From the NCBI GenBank assembly GCA_004026145.2, contig SWLE01000834.1, positions 62,001 through 126,000 on the forward strand: a stretch of DNA of 64,000 nucleotides, read 5' to 3'. Positions 43,923 through 56,090 of the stretch are shown piece by piece. How positions within the stretch are numbered: the stretch's first letter is position 1; each line of letters starts with the position of its first letter. The stretch is from Takifugu bimaculatus (Eukaryota; Chordata; Actinopteri; Tetraodontiformes; Tetraodontidae). The notes under the pieces were generated by a model. That model saw only the letters and a list, made by a program, of their open reading frames with translations. It had not been told where the DNA came from and ran no database searches. The position numbers and the translations under genes are program-made.

Positions 43923-45902
43923 ATGGAACCAACCAGGAAGAGATCTCAAGTCTGGGACCACTTTGAAATGGTGCCGCCGAACAAGGTAGGTGTTACAAAC
44001 GTATTTTTCAACTCTTATTCACACAGTAACAAATAATAAACCACACACACATCTCATTTTTAATTTGCAGGTGAAGTGTTTGCTTTGTTCCCGACATATA
44101 ATAACAACACGTCATCAATGATGAGGCTGCTGTGATGACGTTTCCACCAGGTGAGTGGGTGCTGTTCCAGGCAATATTAAGAGTAACTTTTAAACTTTAC
44201 TGCGCAGGTTTGGGTGTATAGAATTAGTTAATTAACTAAATTAATCTTGTTCTGCTAACTTCCATATTTTATGTAGCAGGAAGCAGGAGCTTGATGAAGC
44301 TCTAGTGGATTTCATAGTGAAAGATTCCCAGCCTTTCGCTGTGGTGTCTGATCCTGGCTTCCGTGCTCTGGTGGCTAAACTGGATCCCACATGCACCCTT
44401 CCATCAAGGCAGACAGTTAAAGCCATGGTGGAGAGGAGGGAAGTGGAAGAAAAGGAGAAGGCCAAGGCAGCCCTGCAGAATGTTGACAGTGTCAGCTTGA
44501 CCGCAGATATGTGGACCTCCATCAACATGGATGCGTATCTCGCTGTCACCTGTCATGCTATTCATGCAGGTGAACTCTCCACCACCCTGGTGGGAGTTCG
44601 GCCTTTTCCTATCAGTCACACAGCAGAGAACGTCGCTGGAACTGCTCGAGAGCTTTCAAGGGAATGGGCTCTTGAAGAGAAGGTGAAGTGCTTGGTGACT
44701 GATGCTGCAGCAAATATTCTGCGGGTGCAGCAAATATTCTGCGGGTGCAGCAAATATTCTGCGGGTGCAGCACGCCGTCTGCCTGGCTCACGCACTAAAC
44801 TTGATTGTCAAAAAGGCCATGGATGCTACTCCTGGGCTAGATAATATAAGATCAAAAACGAGGCGGATGATCACCTATTTTAAATCAAGCACCACCGCTA
44901 AAGAGAAGCTGCAGCAGATCCAGGTGCAAATGGGCCGTCCTGTCACAAAACTAATAATTGAAGTAGACACAAGATGGAATAGCACCTATGAGATGCTGCA
45001 GCGTCTTTATGAGCAGAGGGATGCAGCTGCAGCTGCTCTGACCACTCTGCCCACAGATTTGGACCTATTGACTGCAGATGACTTTGAGTGTGCATCTGAG
45101 TGTAGGAAGATACTGTCACCTTTTCATGCTGCCGCCGTAGAGCTCTCACATGAAAAGAGGGTGTCGGGATCAAAAATAACACCCCTGATAAAAATGCTTT
45201 GAGTGAGCTGATGGCACAGAACTCGAACAAAATGGCAAAAGACCTTGGCATAAACCTCAGTAGAATTATGAATGATAAACTCAGTGGGATAGAAACCACA
45301 AGCATCTTCTCTTTATCATCATTACTTGACCCAAGATTTAAAACACTCGGATTGCAAAGCCCTTCAAATGCCGAGTCAGCTGTGCACCGGTTAAAATCGG
45401 AGTGTGCGGCATCGTTGCGGAATGCACCCACCCAAGAGGACCCGCCATCCACTTCAACAGCACAGCCAGAACCAGCTGCTTCTTCCCAAGGTACAAAAAT
45501 GATAGAATTTGGATCAATAGATTTATTTGCATTGATTCATGTACAGACTAAACTTTATGTAATGTTTTATTTTGAGTCATTGATCCGTGGAAGCTGTTGG
45601 ACAGGGATGCTGAAGAAGCAAGAGTGTCCAGGAATGCCACCGCTGATGCCATAGTGGAGGTGCAGCGTTATCTGTCAGCCCCTCCACTGGAACGATCACA
45701 GGACCCTCTGGTGTACTGGACGACAAACAAAGCCCGATACCCAAACCTGCACCACCTGGCAAACCAGTACCTCGCAACACCAGCATCCTCTGTGCCCTGC
45801 GAGAGGCTGTTTTCTAAAGCCGGGGAAATGGTTTCAAAAAAGAGAAACCGCCTCAAACCCTCGACTGTGGAGAAACTGTTGTTTTTAAATAAAAATGCAT
45901 AA
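43923..45902 (+). pseudogene. hAT-3a transposase, disrupted
   Basis: Exon 1 (43923-43985) reads MEPTRKRSQVWDHFEMVPP, parallel to hAT-2 exon 1. The BED finger exon (from 44071) keeps KCLLC but a small deletion removes the histidine part. The main frame from about 44284 carries ADMWTSINMDAYLAVTCHA. A threefold 20-bp repeat adds 40 bp and shifts the frame within DAAANILRVQ. The rest reads on in other frames: VDTRWNSTYEMLQRLYEQ, and finally TPASSVPCERLFSKAGEMV near 45777-45830, the hAT dimerisation motif. Not functional as it stands. Confidence 0.8.
44707..44766 (+). repeat. Three tandem 20-bp units in hAT-3a
   Basis: GCAGCAAATATTCTGCGGGT is repeated three times without change. One unit restores the expected hAT reading (AAANILRVQHAVCLAHALN), so two units were gained by slippage or duplication. 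They add 40 bp and shift the frame. Confidence 0.95.
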
Positions 45903-46185
45903 GCACACCAGTTCACCCAAGCACCTTAGGCCCATACCCCCATCTGTTCCTAAAATATATAGAAAAATAATATAATAATAATACAACATCAAAAGTGCAC
46001 AAACAGCAAAACTCAAAGTGCACGCTTGCTGGGTCATCAACCTTTTGCCTGGCTGCAGTACCACCAATGCGCCAGCAGATGGCGCCCGCGTTCGAAATGA
46101 TTAAAGCTTCGAGTAATGAACCAATTTTCAACACAATGGTCCAAAAGGGTTCAAAGCCTCATGAAACCTCATTTGGACATCACTA

Positions 46186-46420
46186 GTTAAATGTGCAGGG
46201 AAGACAAGGGAAGACAAGGGAAGACAAGACAGGCCAAGCAAAGCAACACTGGGGCAACACTCCACAAAGCACCACAACCCTCTGGCCCTGATGGGCAGGC
46301 GCTCCCTCCTTAAGTAGGTGGCCAGATGTTAATTGCCCACACGTGCGCCTGCCTGCAGCGCAAACTGAGCTCCTCACGCCCCCTGGAGGGAAGACCAGGC
46401 ACAACCCTGGACCCCAACAA
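46186..46420. mobile_element. Truncated LTR-like element next to relic cassette 3
   Basis: Same sequence as 76-290, with an extra local repeat of GGGAAGACAA (three times near 46198-46226). It ends CCCCAACA next to the alpha2 exon fragment. Confidence 0.6.
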
Positions 46421-46478
46421 CTGTGTCCAGAAATGATCCGTCAGATCAAATTAAGAGAAGTTGAGAAAAGAACAGGTG

Positions 46479-46543
<65 letters not shown>

Positions 46544-47188
46544 GGTAACGGAGAGAGAGAATAACAACAGCAGCTTGTAAAGCCAAATGAAGTCAATCTT
46601 ACAACAAAATTTAGAGACAGAGAACATGAAATCCAAACTGCAGAGCTCTTTTAGATCACCCCTCTTGTAGTGCTCCACTGTGCCTCTATGCATGATAGTC
46701 TGGAGTATTACACAGTGTCACCTACAGTTCCCATCATCCATATGTTGTTTATAGTAACACGTCTATAATATATGAAATATGATTATTACAATTATAAATA
46801 TTACAATACTTTCCATGTAAAGTAAAGTAGACCCATAGACATTGTTTTATTGTTTTGGTTTTATTGTTATTTTATTTAATTTTTGTTATTTTGTTTGTTT
46901 CAATGCAGATGGAAAAACACTTGGTGGAAGACACATCCGCCATGCAAGTGTTGACCGGACATTTTTGAAAGTTTTCACCTCTGTTTTGCTTCCAGTTTTC
47001 TTTTTAACATGCATAACATCACTGTTGCTCAAAGGTAAGTCTCACTATTTTTGTTGTAGCCTTAAATTGAGTCCAAAACAGTTTTGTTGCTAAAATAGCA
47101 ATAAAACACCATCGCTGTCTGTCAAGAATACAAGAAGAAAGAGCAGGTCCCACGAGACCAAGACACAAATTATGTTGCTAGAAATTGA
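46421..47188 (+). pseudogene. MHC class I-like relic cassette 3
   Basis: Alpha2 exon end at 46421-46475 with an intact GT donor, CA repeat 46481-46541, membrane exon 46909-47034 (DGKTLGGRHIRHASVDRTF, then VFFLTCITSLLLK) and tail exon 47127-47188 (EYKKKEQVPRDQD then NYVARN, TGA at 47186-47188). The membrane and tail exons are open and keep acceptor and donor sites. There is no alpha3, alpha1 or start of alpha2, so it cannot make a full class I chain alone. Its membrane/tail exons could still be used by a transcript from upstream. Confidence 0.75.
46481..46541 (+). repeat. (CA)n microsatellite in relic cassette 3
   Basis: CA run of about 61 bp just after the alpha2 donor; same site as the runs at 351 and 62937. 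Confidence 0.95.
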
Positions 47189-47204
47189 TCATTTTAAATC
47201 CGGT

Positions 47205-47487
47205 TATCAGGAGTTTATGTGCTAAAATTCCAAACTGTCCGAAGGCGGTGTCAGTGAACACGTGTTTGGACCCAGACGCCACCTCTATGGGGGGTATTTC
47301 CTGGTGCTGAACGAAGGCTCCACATGGCGGTATCCAGCTCTCTTATTGGACGGCGACTTTTTCGCTCATGCAAAACCCCCGCGACACTCCTCCTCCTTTT
47401 AAGAGAATCGCAAAGAACCCTCGTCATGGTGCTTCCAGACTGTTTCAGATGAGGACAACAAGTGTTTAGCGACCTTCATTTAGGAAG
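47205..47487 (+). promoter_or_regulatory. MHC-like promoter of gene 6
   Basis: MNIC-type promoter with CACGTG near 47260, a degenerate X2 (AGACGCCA), GGGTATTTCC in place of the kB or Y box, and an ATTGG near 47346. A short deletion removes much of the TATA-like segment: TTTTAAGAGAATCG is kept near 47397, but the CTAGTTT stretch before it is changed. Probably altered in strength. Confidence 0.45.
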
Positions 47488-50435
47488 ATGAACATTTGTC
47501 TTCTGTTTTGGATCCTGCTCCCAGCAGCAGAATGCGGTAAGTTGAGGAAACTTTCTTTACACGCACGTTCTGGGCGCTGTGTTGCGCTTTTCTCAGGTAG
47601 AAATAGACAAACAATCAATCAGCTCTCTGTGTAGATGCTCTTCTCCCACATTTGGTCTTGTTCCTCTCAGATGCCCCCAAAGACTCACAATCTCACATGA
47701 CTCCTTTAGGCATCCAACACCTTTTAGAGCAACATGCTAATCAAAGAACACACAATGATTCAGATTAAAACAACTCTCCCCAAACTCTTGCATGAATATA
47801 TAATATTCAAAATGACGTGATTGATTGAACACCTCAACTGGTAGGTGATACTGCCATCGACTTTTAAAGAACATTCAAAAACGCCCTTTGTTTTTGTTGT
47901 TCTCTGCAATAAAAAAATCAATAGCGAATAATGCACCAGGAAGCTGGTGAAATACTTGAAGATATTTGGGCAGTGACACTATTCTAAACGAAAACATGGG
48001 CAACCGAACGTGGAAACTTCAGTGCTTCCGTTTCCAGTGCGGGGACTGTTCCTGACTGAGCCGTTAGGGGGCGCAGCAGTACTGCACACTGAGACTTCCT
48101 GTTGATGAATCATCTGCTAAAGTACCTCTGCCCTGTGCGCGTGTGTGTGTTTTAATATTTATTTAATATTTTAATATCAAAAGCATATGCATGAAAGTTG
48201 CAGGTAACTGTCCAAACACAGATGTATTTTTTAGTTGTTGACTATCTGAGGATTTGCTTTGATTTTGATGCCTGCACACAGAGTATGAAGAGAGTGGAGA
48301 TTAAACCTCTTTTCTTATTTGTGCCTGTTCAGGTGCTGTAGTAAACCTTGTTTATATTCAGTTTATGAGGAATCTATTATGATATTTTGGGTTATTGTTG
48401 GGTCTTTTGACCTGTTTCTCATCCTGCTGCTCCATGTTTCCTTCACAGCTTGTGGAAAGAGGCTGTTTTTCATTCTGGTTGTTTGTTTTTAGTGGTGTTT
48501 TGTCCAGTTGAGTGTTTGTGAAGAGGGATTATAGTAGGGGAACGAGGAAGCAGCCCTGAGGAGTTCTGGTGATCAGGATGAGAGGAGATGAGATGTGAGT
48601 TTTTATCCTGACGTGGTGGTCTGGCTCAAAGAGGATCAATGATGATGATCAAAGAGATATTTTAGCTTTTTTTGATACCGTCCACCAATTTGAGCAGATA
48701 CGACTCACAGCTTAAGGTTTAAAATAATTAACCATGATATTAAACTGTCTACATCTTTCAATATTAATTTGACAAGACCTGAGATTGGGATCAATTTATA
48801 ACATGATTATTTTTGTCAGAACCGCTGATCCCACTGTGAGGGTCCAGAGTTTTGACTCCATTTGTTTGTGTGTTTCAGGTTCCCATTCTCTTGAGTTCTT
48901 GTCTACAGGACGTGTTCAGCCTGGATCTGGGCCCCATTTTGAACAAGTTACAGAGTTTGATGGAGTTGTGATCTCTCACTGTGACAGTGGGACACAACAA
49001 GAACACTTCAAACCCGTCCTGGAATCCCACAACTTACCTGGGACCTGTGAGGTGGCCCTTAATGATGCTTTTGGTGCTCTCAAAGAGATTTCTAAATTCA
49101 TCAATCACACACTGTGTAAGTTTGTAGCACATTTGCTTTGTAACACATCTAAGAGGAATTAAAACCTTTAACTAAAGAGAAAAACAATCCTTGTAGATGT
49201 TCAACGGCGGCGTGGCTGCATCACGTCAGACGAGAGGCTTGAATCTGCTTTTGACAACTGGGCAGTGAATGGAGAGGGTTTCATTCAGTTTGATGCTGGA
49301 GCTCAGAAATGGAAAGCCCTGTCTCCTTCTGCAGAAATTATTAAAGATTCGTGGAACAACCGTGAGTCTCGGAACGATTTCTTTGGACAATTCATCAATG
49401 AAGAATGTCCAGAAATGATCCATCAGATCAAATTAAGAGAAGCGGAAAAAAGAACAGGTGAACACACTCTCTGGTCCAAAAAAATATAACGCAAAATATA
49501 ATAAAATCACAGCTTTGAATCACTTCATTAAATTGGACATAATTCAGGAATTAACCTGAACACATACAAAAGTATCTTTTCTTCCCCTGGCTGGTCCCAC
49601 CCTGATCATCACCTTTTCTATCCTCCTGCAGATCTCCGTGTGTTTGCCAACCCTGTTGATTTAACCAAGGCATTGCTGAAGTGCCACGTCACAAGTACTG
49701 ACAAATCAGTGCGTTCAGTGTCTCTGACTGAAGACGGGGCCACCAAGGCAAACTGGATCACTGTAACTGGCCCGTTGCCTTCTGGGGATGGATCAGTGAT
49801 CCTCATCCTGACAGCTGAGGTCCCCCTGATCCACACCAACATCTATGGCTGTGTTGTCCAAACAGAAGACAGAAACATCACTGTCATGTGGGGTGAGAAC
49901 TTTACATTTACATTCTGCTGCATGATTGTTATTTACAGATCTATAGATTGTTTCTGGGCCCAATTGTAAATATAACTGGTAAAAAGGTTCAGGAACATAT
50001 GAAACAGAATAATGCAAGGTTTTAAACCTAGTGTATTTTATTGTTATTGCCATAATTTCCCTTTTGTTTCAGATGGAAAAACACTTCCTGGTGTTAATTG
50101 GACATTTTTGGCTCCCATTTTGGTTTCATGTGTTCTTTTAATCTGCGCAACAGCACGGATGCTCAAATGTAAGTCTCACTACTTTTGTTGAAACACTCAT
50201 CAGTCTGTCAGCTGATATTTTGGTATTAATGTTTCAATAATTAGCCTTATGATCAGATCAATGTTTGTAATGAAATATATCTGCCAACATGTATTATTTG
50301 TGTTTCACAATAGTCAAGAAGAGGATTGTTTCAAGTGATGAAGAACAACCACCAGTATCTTTAAGGAGTGATGAATTGATGGATAACCAGAAGAATGAAT
50401 ATTTGTCAAGATTGGACGAGAGACAAATGCTATGA
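47488..50435 (+). CDS. MHC class I-like gene 6 (TM/tail type 4, long acidic/basic tail)
   Basis: Six exons: 47488-47536 signal, 48879-49115 alpha1, 49197-49457 alpha2, 49632-49892 alpha3, 50073-50168 TM, 50314-50435 tail; phase 1; about 341 aa. Alpha1 has the EVALNDAFGALKEI version, alpha2 the NRESRNDFFGQFINEECPEM version, both shared in large part with gene 4. Alpha3 keeps N-I-T and reads VDLTKALLKC near its start, like gene 7. The TM exon is the shortest (DGKTLPGVNWTFLAPILVSC, then VLLICATARMLK) and contains an N-W-T sequon just outside the membrane. The tail is the longest of the array, about 40 residues (KKRIVSSDEEQPPVSL, later NEYLSRLDERQML), and could hold phosphorylation or sorting signals. 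Confidence 0.87.
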
Positions 50436-52150
50436 TCCAGAATATTTTTATTCTCCATATTAAAGTTGCACCGTGTATTACAACTGAGCAGGGGATCAAA
50501 ACACAAACATTTGCAGTGAACCGACTTTAACGTTCACATTTACGACACTTTCAAACAGAGCAGTACATTAAACAGAACATACAGGTGAAGTCACAACAGT
50601 GATCAGGTGTAAAAAGCTAAAGAAACTTTTTATTTTTATGTTCTTTTCCCTGTGACCTTTTATCTATTATGTAAGCACTTTGGTTTCCTATTTAGACATT
50701 ATAAAGCATTACACAAATAACTATTTCTATGTTAATGTAACATGACCACCAAACTACTGTTTAGTGAACCGTTTACTTAAACATTAATTTATTTCTTTGA
50801 GAGACTGATGATCAAATGTAACTCATGTTCTTTGGATGATGTCATGTGGCACCAATAATGTTGTCAATAAACGATTAATTTTAATTTAATGAAATTGAAT
50901 ATCAAAATAAATGTACATACTTGTTAAGATCTTCTTTTACTGTATTAAATGTCTTTATACTAAGATTGTCTTATTTTTACTTCCTTCATTAGAAGAATAG
51001 TTTATATTTTATATCAAGAGGCAGAATTTTTATTTACTCCAGATTATAAAGAACAACTTGATTAGACTTATTTTTATACATAAACATTTATTAGTGAGAA
51101 ATGATATATATGTATATTTTTGTAACAATTTTCATGTAGATTTTTTTTTAAGATCTTTCACAAAACCAAAGGTCGAGTGATTTGTATCAGTATACTGAAT
51201 TAGTCTAAAGTGTGTTCCTTTAAAAACACATGCAACAAAGATGAAAAAGAAAGACATAGGACAGAAATGATCTAGTCCGTTTATACAACTAATTTATTGG
51301 CCTATCAGAGCGCTGCCAGATTAATAAATTATTGTTCACCCAGGTAATAATGACTTATGGCTTTTCAAAAAAGCATCCACAGAAACTTCAGTGACGATAT
51401 TTTCATGTCACCTTCGTATTATTATTGTCACATTCTACTAAATTTGTTTGGTAACATGTGAAAACTCAAATACTTTCAAGATCTTAAATGATCCTAAAAG
51501 ATCTTTAACATCTCAACATGTCTCTAAACTACAGACATCACCTTTTTTAATACATTCAGTGAGAAGACATAAATGCATTGTTGTCAAACTTAGAAGAAGA
51601 ATCAGTATCAGGGTTTCCTGCAGAATAGGATTTAGTAGTTCTATTTTCAGGACAATGACAACAAAAGCGCCATTTAATGCTACTCATTAAAAACCAGTAG
51701 TAACAAGTACTCATGCAAAATCAAATCAGACAGTAACCTTCAGATGTTTTATGACATTCCAGACGCTATTCTGTAGGACCTCCAATATCTGTTTAGTAAT
51801 AACTGCTATCTGCTCGTTGTGGAGGCTGATGATGTCTGACCAAGATCTCCCCTGAGAAAACACAGACCAGCAGCTCAGCCTTCCAGAGAGAAGATGGAGC
51901 AGTTACAGAAGGAACAGGGGATGTTAAACTAGTACGGAATTAAAATGTCAATATAGAACATATTTCAACCAGTGAAGAGCAGGCAGCCAGGCTAAAGCAG
52001 CAAGAATGTAGCTCAGAGGAACAGAATTATAACTTTGTTCAACGATGGAACATTTATCACTTCAATTAAGGCAAAACAAAAAACAAACAAACAACAACAA
52101 CCCTACAAAGTTATACTTATTAATTGTTCGTCACTCAAGTTTATGAAGAA
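50436..52150 (+). other. Intergenic region between genes 6 and 7
   Basis: Non-coding, AT-rich copy of 36856-38480, including the AATAAA-bearing 3' flank. No element or exon seen. Just before the gene 7 promoter is an extra A-rich stretch (52075-52155) that is absent from the gene 5 copy. Confidence 0.5.
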
Positions 52151-52403
52151 CATTTCACGTCTCGGTAAAATAAAAGTAAGGCGGGATCCAACTATTACAC
52201 CCACTTCCGGTGTTTACTGCCTGATAAAGGTTCAAAAAGTAACGATCGTACAATCAGAAAAATCGTGACGTGTTCTGAAGACGTTTGGTTCCCCAGCGCT
52301 GGAGAGACAACTTCATCTTTTCTCCTCTTTTGGATGCACAACAACAACAACATCGACAGCAAATAATTATGGACTTTTATTTGGGAAACGCAACTGCAGG
52401 AAG

Positions 52404-55022
52404 ATGAAGTTCTGTCTTTTGCTTTACTGGGTTTTGCTGCCAGCAGCAGAATGTGGTAGGTGACACAACTGTAATGGCGAAAGTTTGGATTTGCAGGGTT
52501 GTTAGACGCCGCGCAAAATTTGTCAAGTTTATTGAATCAAGTTTATTTTGGTCACCACGTGTTACACTGATCGAGAACCTCAGGCTCCGAACCGAACTGC
52601 AGCGTTTGAAACACGCGCCTTTCTTGTCGCGCTCTTTGTGCGTCAAACACTTGAACAGATTCCCGAGAGAAGTTCCATGGACATCCAAAGATTTAAGACT
52701 GACTGATCCATGATCCACAACCACGTTTAAATATTAATAATAAAATACTGGCTAAAGACAGGAAACGTACAAAAAAGTACAACATTTTATGGTTTGCTCT
52801 GGAGACCCGGAGAAGCTGCTTTATTAGGTGTAATAGTTCATGATCTTCCTTTTCTTCTTTTTTAAACTGGTGGTTGTTTCAGCTTATTACTGCCATCGAC
52901 TGTTGAGTGTAGATCAGGAAACAAGCATAAAAAAGCATTTATTTGGCCTGATATTTCTTCTGATTGTTTGGTACCCGTGTGGCCTACAAAGCCTGAGTGA
53001 GACCCTCCAGAAGGGCACCAAATTTAAACAACGGGTGTCGTAGTTTCCAACCAGGTGTAATCCTGCAAAGACAGAATCCCGAACTCTGAGTGGCTGAGAG
53101 CCAGTGGATTTGAAATTAGGATCCTCCCAGGCGTGACGACGACGTGGATTATAAACTCCCAACGTTGCTCCTGATAACCACACTATCTTCAGCCAGAGAT
53201 TCTTGTCTTCGTTATCTGGATCTACCCAAGAACACTGCCACTGCGCTCCTCTACCTCATTCCCTTTCCTTTCTCTCTCCTATTGCTCCTGCCTTTTTCCT
53301 TTCAGTTTGTGCTTTGTTATTGTTTCAACTTCTTCCTTTTTCCTAATTTGACATTAAAACACAGTTTCCTGTGTTCCTGTCAGAACCTTTTGATGCAAGA
53401 ACTCCATTTGTTTGTGTGTTTCAGGTTCCCATTCTCTTGAGTTCTTGTCTACAGGACGTGTTCAGCCTGGATCTGGGCCCCATTTTGAACAAGTTACAGA
53501 GTTTGATGGAGTTGTGATCTCTCACTGTGACAGTGGGACACAACAAGAACACTTCAAACCCGTCCTGGAATCCCACAACTTACCTGGGACCTGCAGACCA
53601 GCATGTTATGATGTTTTTGATGCTCTCAAAGCGATTTCTAAATTCATCAATCACACACGGAGTAAGTTTGTAGCACATTTGTTTTGTAACACATCTAAGA
53701 GGAATTAAAACCTTTAACTAAAGAGAAAAAACAATCCTTGTAGATGTTCAGCGGCGGCGTGGCTGCATCACGTCAGACGAGAGGCTCGAATCTGCTTTTG
53801 ACAACTGGGCAGTGAATGGAGAGGGTTTCATTCAGTTTGATGCTGGAGCTCAGAAATGGAAAGCCCTGTCTCCTTCTGCAGAAATGATTAAAGATTCGTG
53901 GAACGGCTATGAGGCTCGGAACCATTTGTTTGGACAATTCATCAGGAGATACTGTCTAGAAATGATCCACCACATCAAATTAAGAGAAATAGAAAAAAGA
54001 ACAGGTGAACTCACTCTCTGGTCCTAAAATAGCAGCCTGGTGTTGGTTATGAGCTAAAACTATGTTGAGAGGAAGAGTGAGCTGCTCATCACTGCTGGTT
54101 CCCTGTTCAAAGAGTGACAACAGACAACCCTGATCATCACCTTTTCTATCCTCCTGCAGATCTCCGTGTGTTTGCCAACCCTGTTGATTTAACCAAGGCA
54201 TTGCTGAAGTGCCACGTCACCAGTACTGACAAATCAGTGCGTTCAGTGTCTCTGACTGAAGACGGGGCCACCAAGGCAAACTGGATCACTGTAACTGGCC
54301 CGTTGCCTTCTGGGGATGGATCCGTGATCCTCATCCTGACAGCTGAGGTCCCCCTGATCCACACCAACATCTATGGCTGTATTGTCCAAACAGAAGACAG
54401 AAACATCACTGTCATGTGGGGTGAGAACTTTACATTTACATACTGCTGCATGATTGTTATTGAGTCAAAGCAATACAGGCTGAAATTTTAACGTTGTGTT
54501 CAAGTCTCAGTTAGTTTAGGTTTGTTAAAAATCTGATGTGAGAAATACGTGAGTGCTGGGAAAATAAGAAATATAACTGTTTAAACACTGTGAATAGTGT
54601 CCGCTACATTTGTCAGCATCAACATTATTAGTTTATTATTGTAATTATTACTTTTATTACGATGTTTTTAGTAACAATGCTATTTTTTCTTTGGTTCCAG
54701 ATGGAAACACACTTGATGGAAGAGAAATTCTTTCCACAAGTGTCAGTTGGACACTAATTTTGGGCTGCATTCTGTTTTTATGTGTTCTTTTTCTAATCTG
54801 CACAACAGCACTGGTGCTCAAATGTACCAGTAAGTATCACTACAGTAAATGTAACATTTAAGTCAGTCTGTCAGCTGCTGATTTAGTATTGTTGAAATAT
54901 TTTAACAATAACATTTTTGTGGACAAATCATTGAGTTTCTAATGAGATCTACCTCTCAGCACATATTAATTCATCCTCCATTTAATTACAACAAAGTCAA
55001 GAACAATAAGAGGATTTTGTAA
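52404..55022 (+). CDS. MHC class I-like gene 7 (MKFC signal, TM/tail type 3)
   Basis: Six exons: 52404-52455 signal (MKFCLLLYWVLLPAAEC), 53425-53661 alpha1, 53744-54004 alpha2, 54160-54420 alpha3, 54701-54829 TM, 54997-55022 tail (IKNNKRIL); phase 1; about 321 aa. Alpha1 has the RPACYDVF version, alpha2 NGYEARNHLFGQFIRRYC. Alpha3 keeps N-I-T and has VDLTKALLKC. An alternative terminal exon (55100-55155) reads NDLTDLQKALEIKMCLGS with a stronger acceptor. It is the intact counterpart of gene 5, with a complete 3' end, and forms a pair with gene 6: MNIC type first, MKFC type second. Confidence 0.87.
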
Positions 55023-55099
55023 AGTGAAGAAGGAGCACAGGCATAAATGGTCTATTTTTCTGGCTGCTTAAGCTTTGAGCTATTTATTTTCTTCCACAG

Positions 55100-55155
55100 A
55101 TGATTTAACAGACTTACAAAAAGCACTAGAAATAAAAATGTGTCTAGGCTCTTAA
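55100..55155 (+). other. Alternative terminal exon of gene 7
   Basis: Follows TTTTCTTCCACAG and joins the TM donor at 54829 in frame, ending at TAA 55153-55155. Differs from the gene 3 equivalent at one residue (M for T). See the gene 7 entry. Confidence 0.45.
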
Positions 55156-56090
55156 CAGGAGTGTCGTGATGTAAATATGCAGTGGTTATGTTGGACAACT
55201 ACTCTACACCCCAATACACGCGACACATTATTATCACCAACAAATGTTAGTCCCCATTTGAGCTGCATTGAATTCAATGGAACAGATTATTGTCTGTTAG
55301 CCTAACTTAATTGGTGTGTGTGAGGAACTGTAACATGAATGAGTTCATGCATACCATAGTTTCAGGGAGGAAGATCACTTTTCCATGATTTTTTTTACTA
55401 AGACTCCTAAATTGTGTTGAATGAACTCATTAACTGGAATGACCAGAGTGTCATCTTTTGAACCAGCCAGGCACTCTGGATGCTAAAGCTCTGAACCTAT
55501 AAATCACCCCTGGAAGAAATGAAAACACACTTCAGAAGCACCTTGAAGAATATTTAAGAGAATGATTGCATCAACAGAAAATGTTCTCTATTTGTTCTTT
55601 TTTTTCTAATAAATGTCTGCTTTCTAATATTGTATATTTTTATATCCTGTATTAAAATAAATGTTTTTTTAAGAGCCTGTGTGATACATATTTAAAGAAC
55701 TTGGTTTTCTTTTACTCCAGTTTATGAGGAAACATTTGATTGGGCTTGTTTTCCTTTAAAGGTCAGCTTCTCACTGACAAGATCATTATAGGATACAGGA
55801 GTTTTAGTGTGAGAGCATATATTCAACCTCCTATTAGGTATTACAATTGCCAAAGGTATGACCATCATTACAGTGTGTAGGGGGAGCAGAGGTGTGTGTG
55901 TGTGTGTGTGTGTGTGTGGGGGGGGGGGCACAGTTAATGTAAATGTAACTGGGGAAACTGTACAGTGTGTGGAGAAAACAGTTGTAATTCAACAAGTCTG
56001 AGAAGAGCAGAGAACAGGCAGTGAAGATTGTGAGTAAGAGTGGAAGAGATGAATGAACCAAATAAATCATGTGTTTCATTCAGCAACCCC
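55156..56090 (+). other. 3' flank of gene 7
   Basis: AT-rich; matches 27606-28490 with small indels, including an extra segment near 55480-55530. AATAAA at 55608-55613. A TG run followed by a G run lies at about 55892-55929. No exon seen. Confidence 0.5.

Larger units (their letters stand above)
43923..46185 (+). mobile_element. hAT-3a transposon copy (no left end seen)
   Basis: Coding starts at 43923 and the right terminus is at 46185 (TGGACATCACTA). No hAT-type left inverted repeat is present: the 5' part ahead of the start codon has been replaced by the LTR-like segment. The body is related to hAT-2. It carries three tandem copies of a 20-bp unit (44707-44766). Confidence 0.75.

Noticed and set aside
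43333..43932. Several overlapping frames in the GC-rich segment, repeated near 60270-60870
   Set aside because: Open frames are expected in CpG-rich DNA. They occur on both strands, differ between the two copies, and resemble no protein I know.
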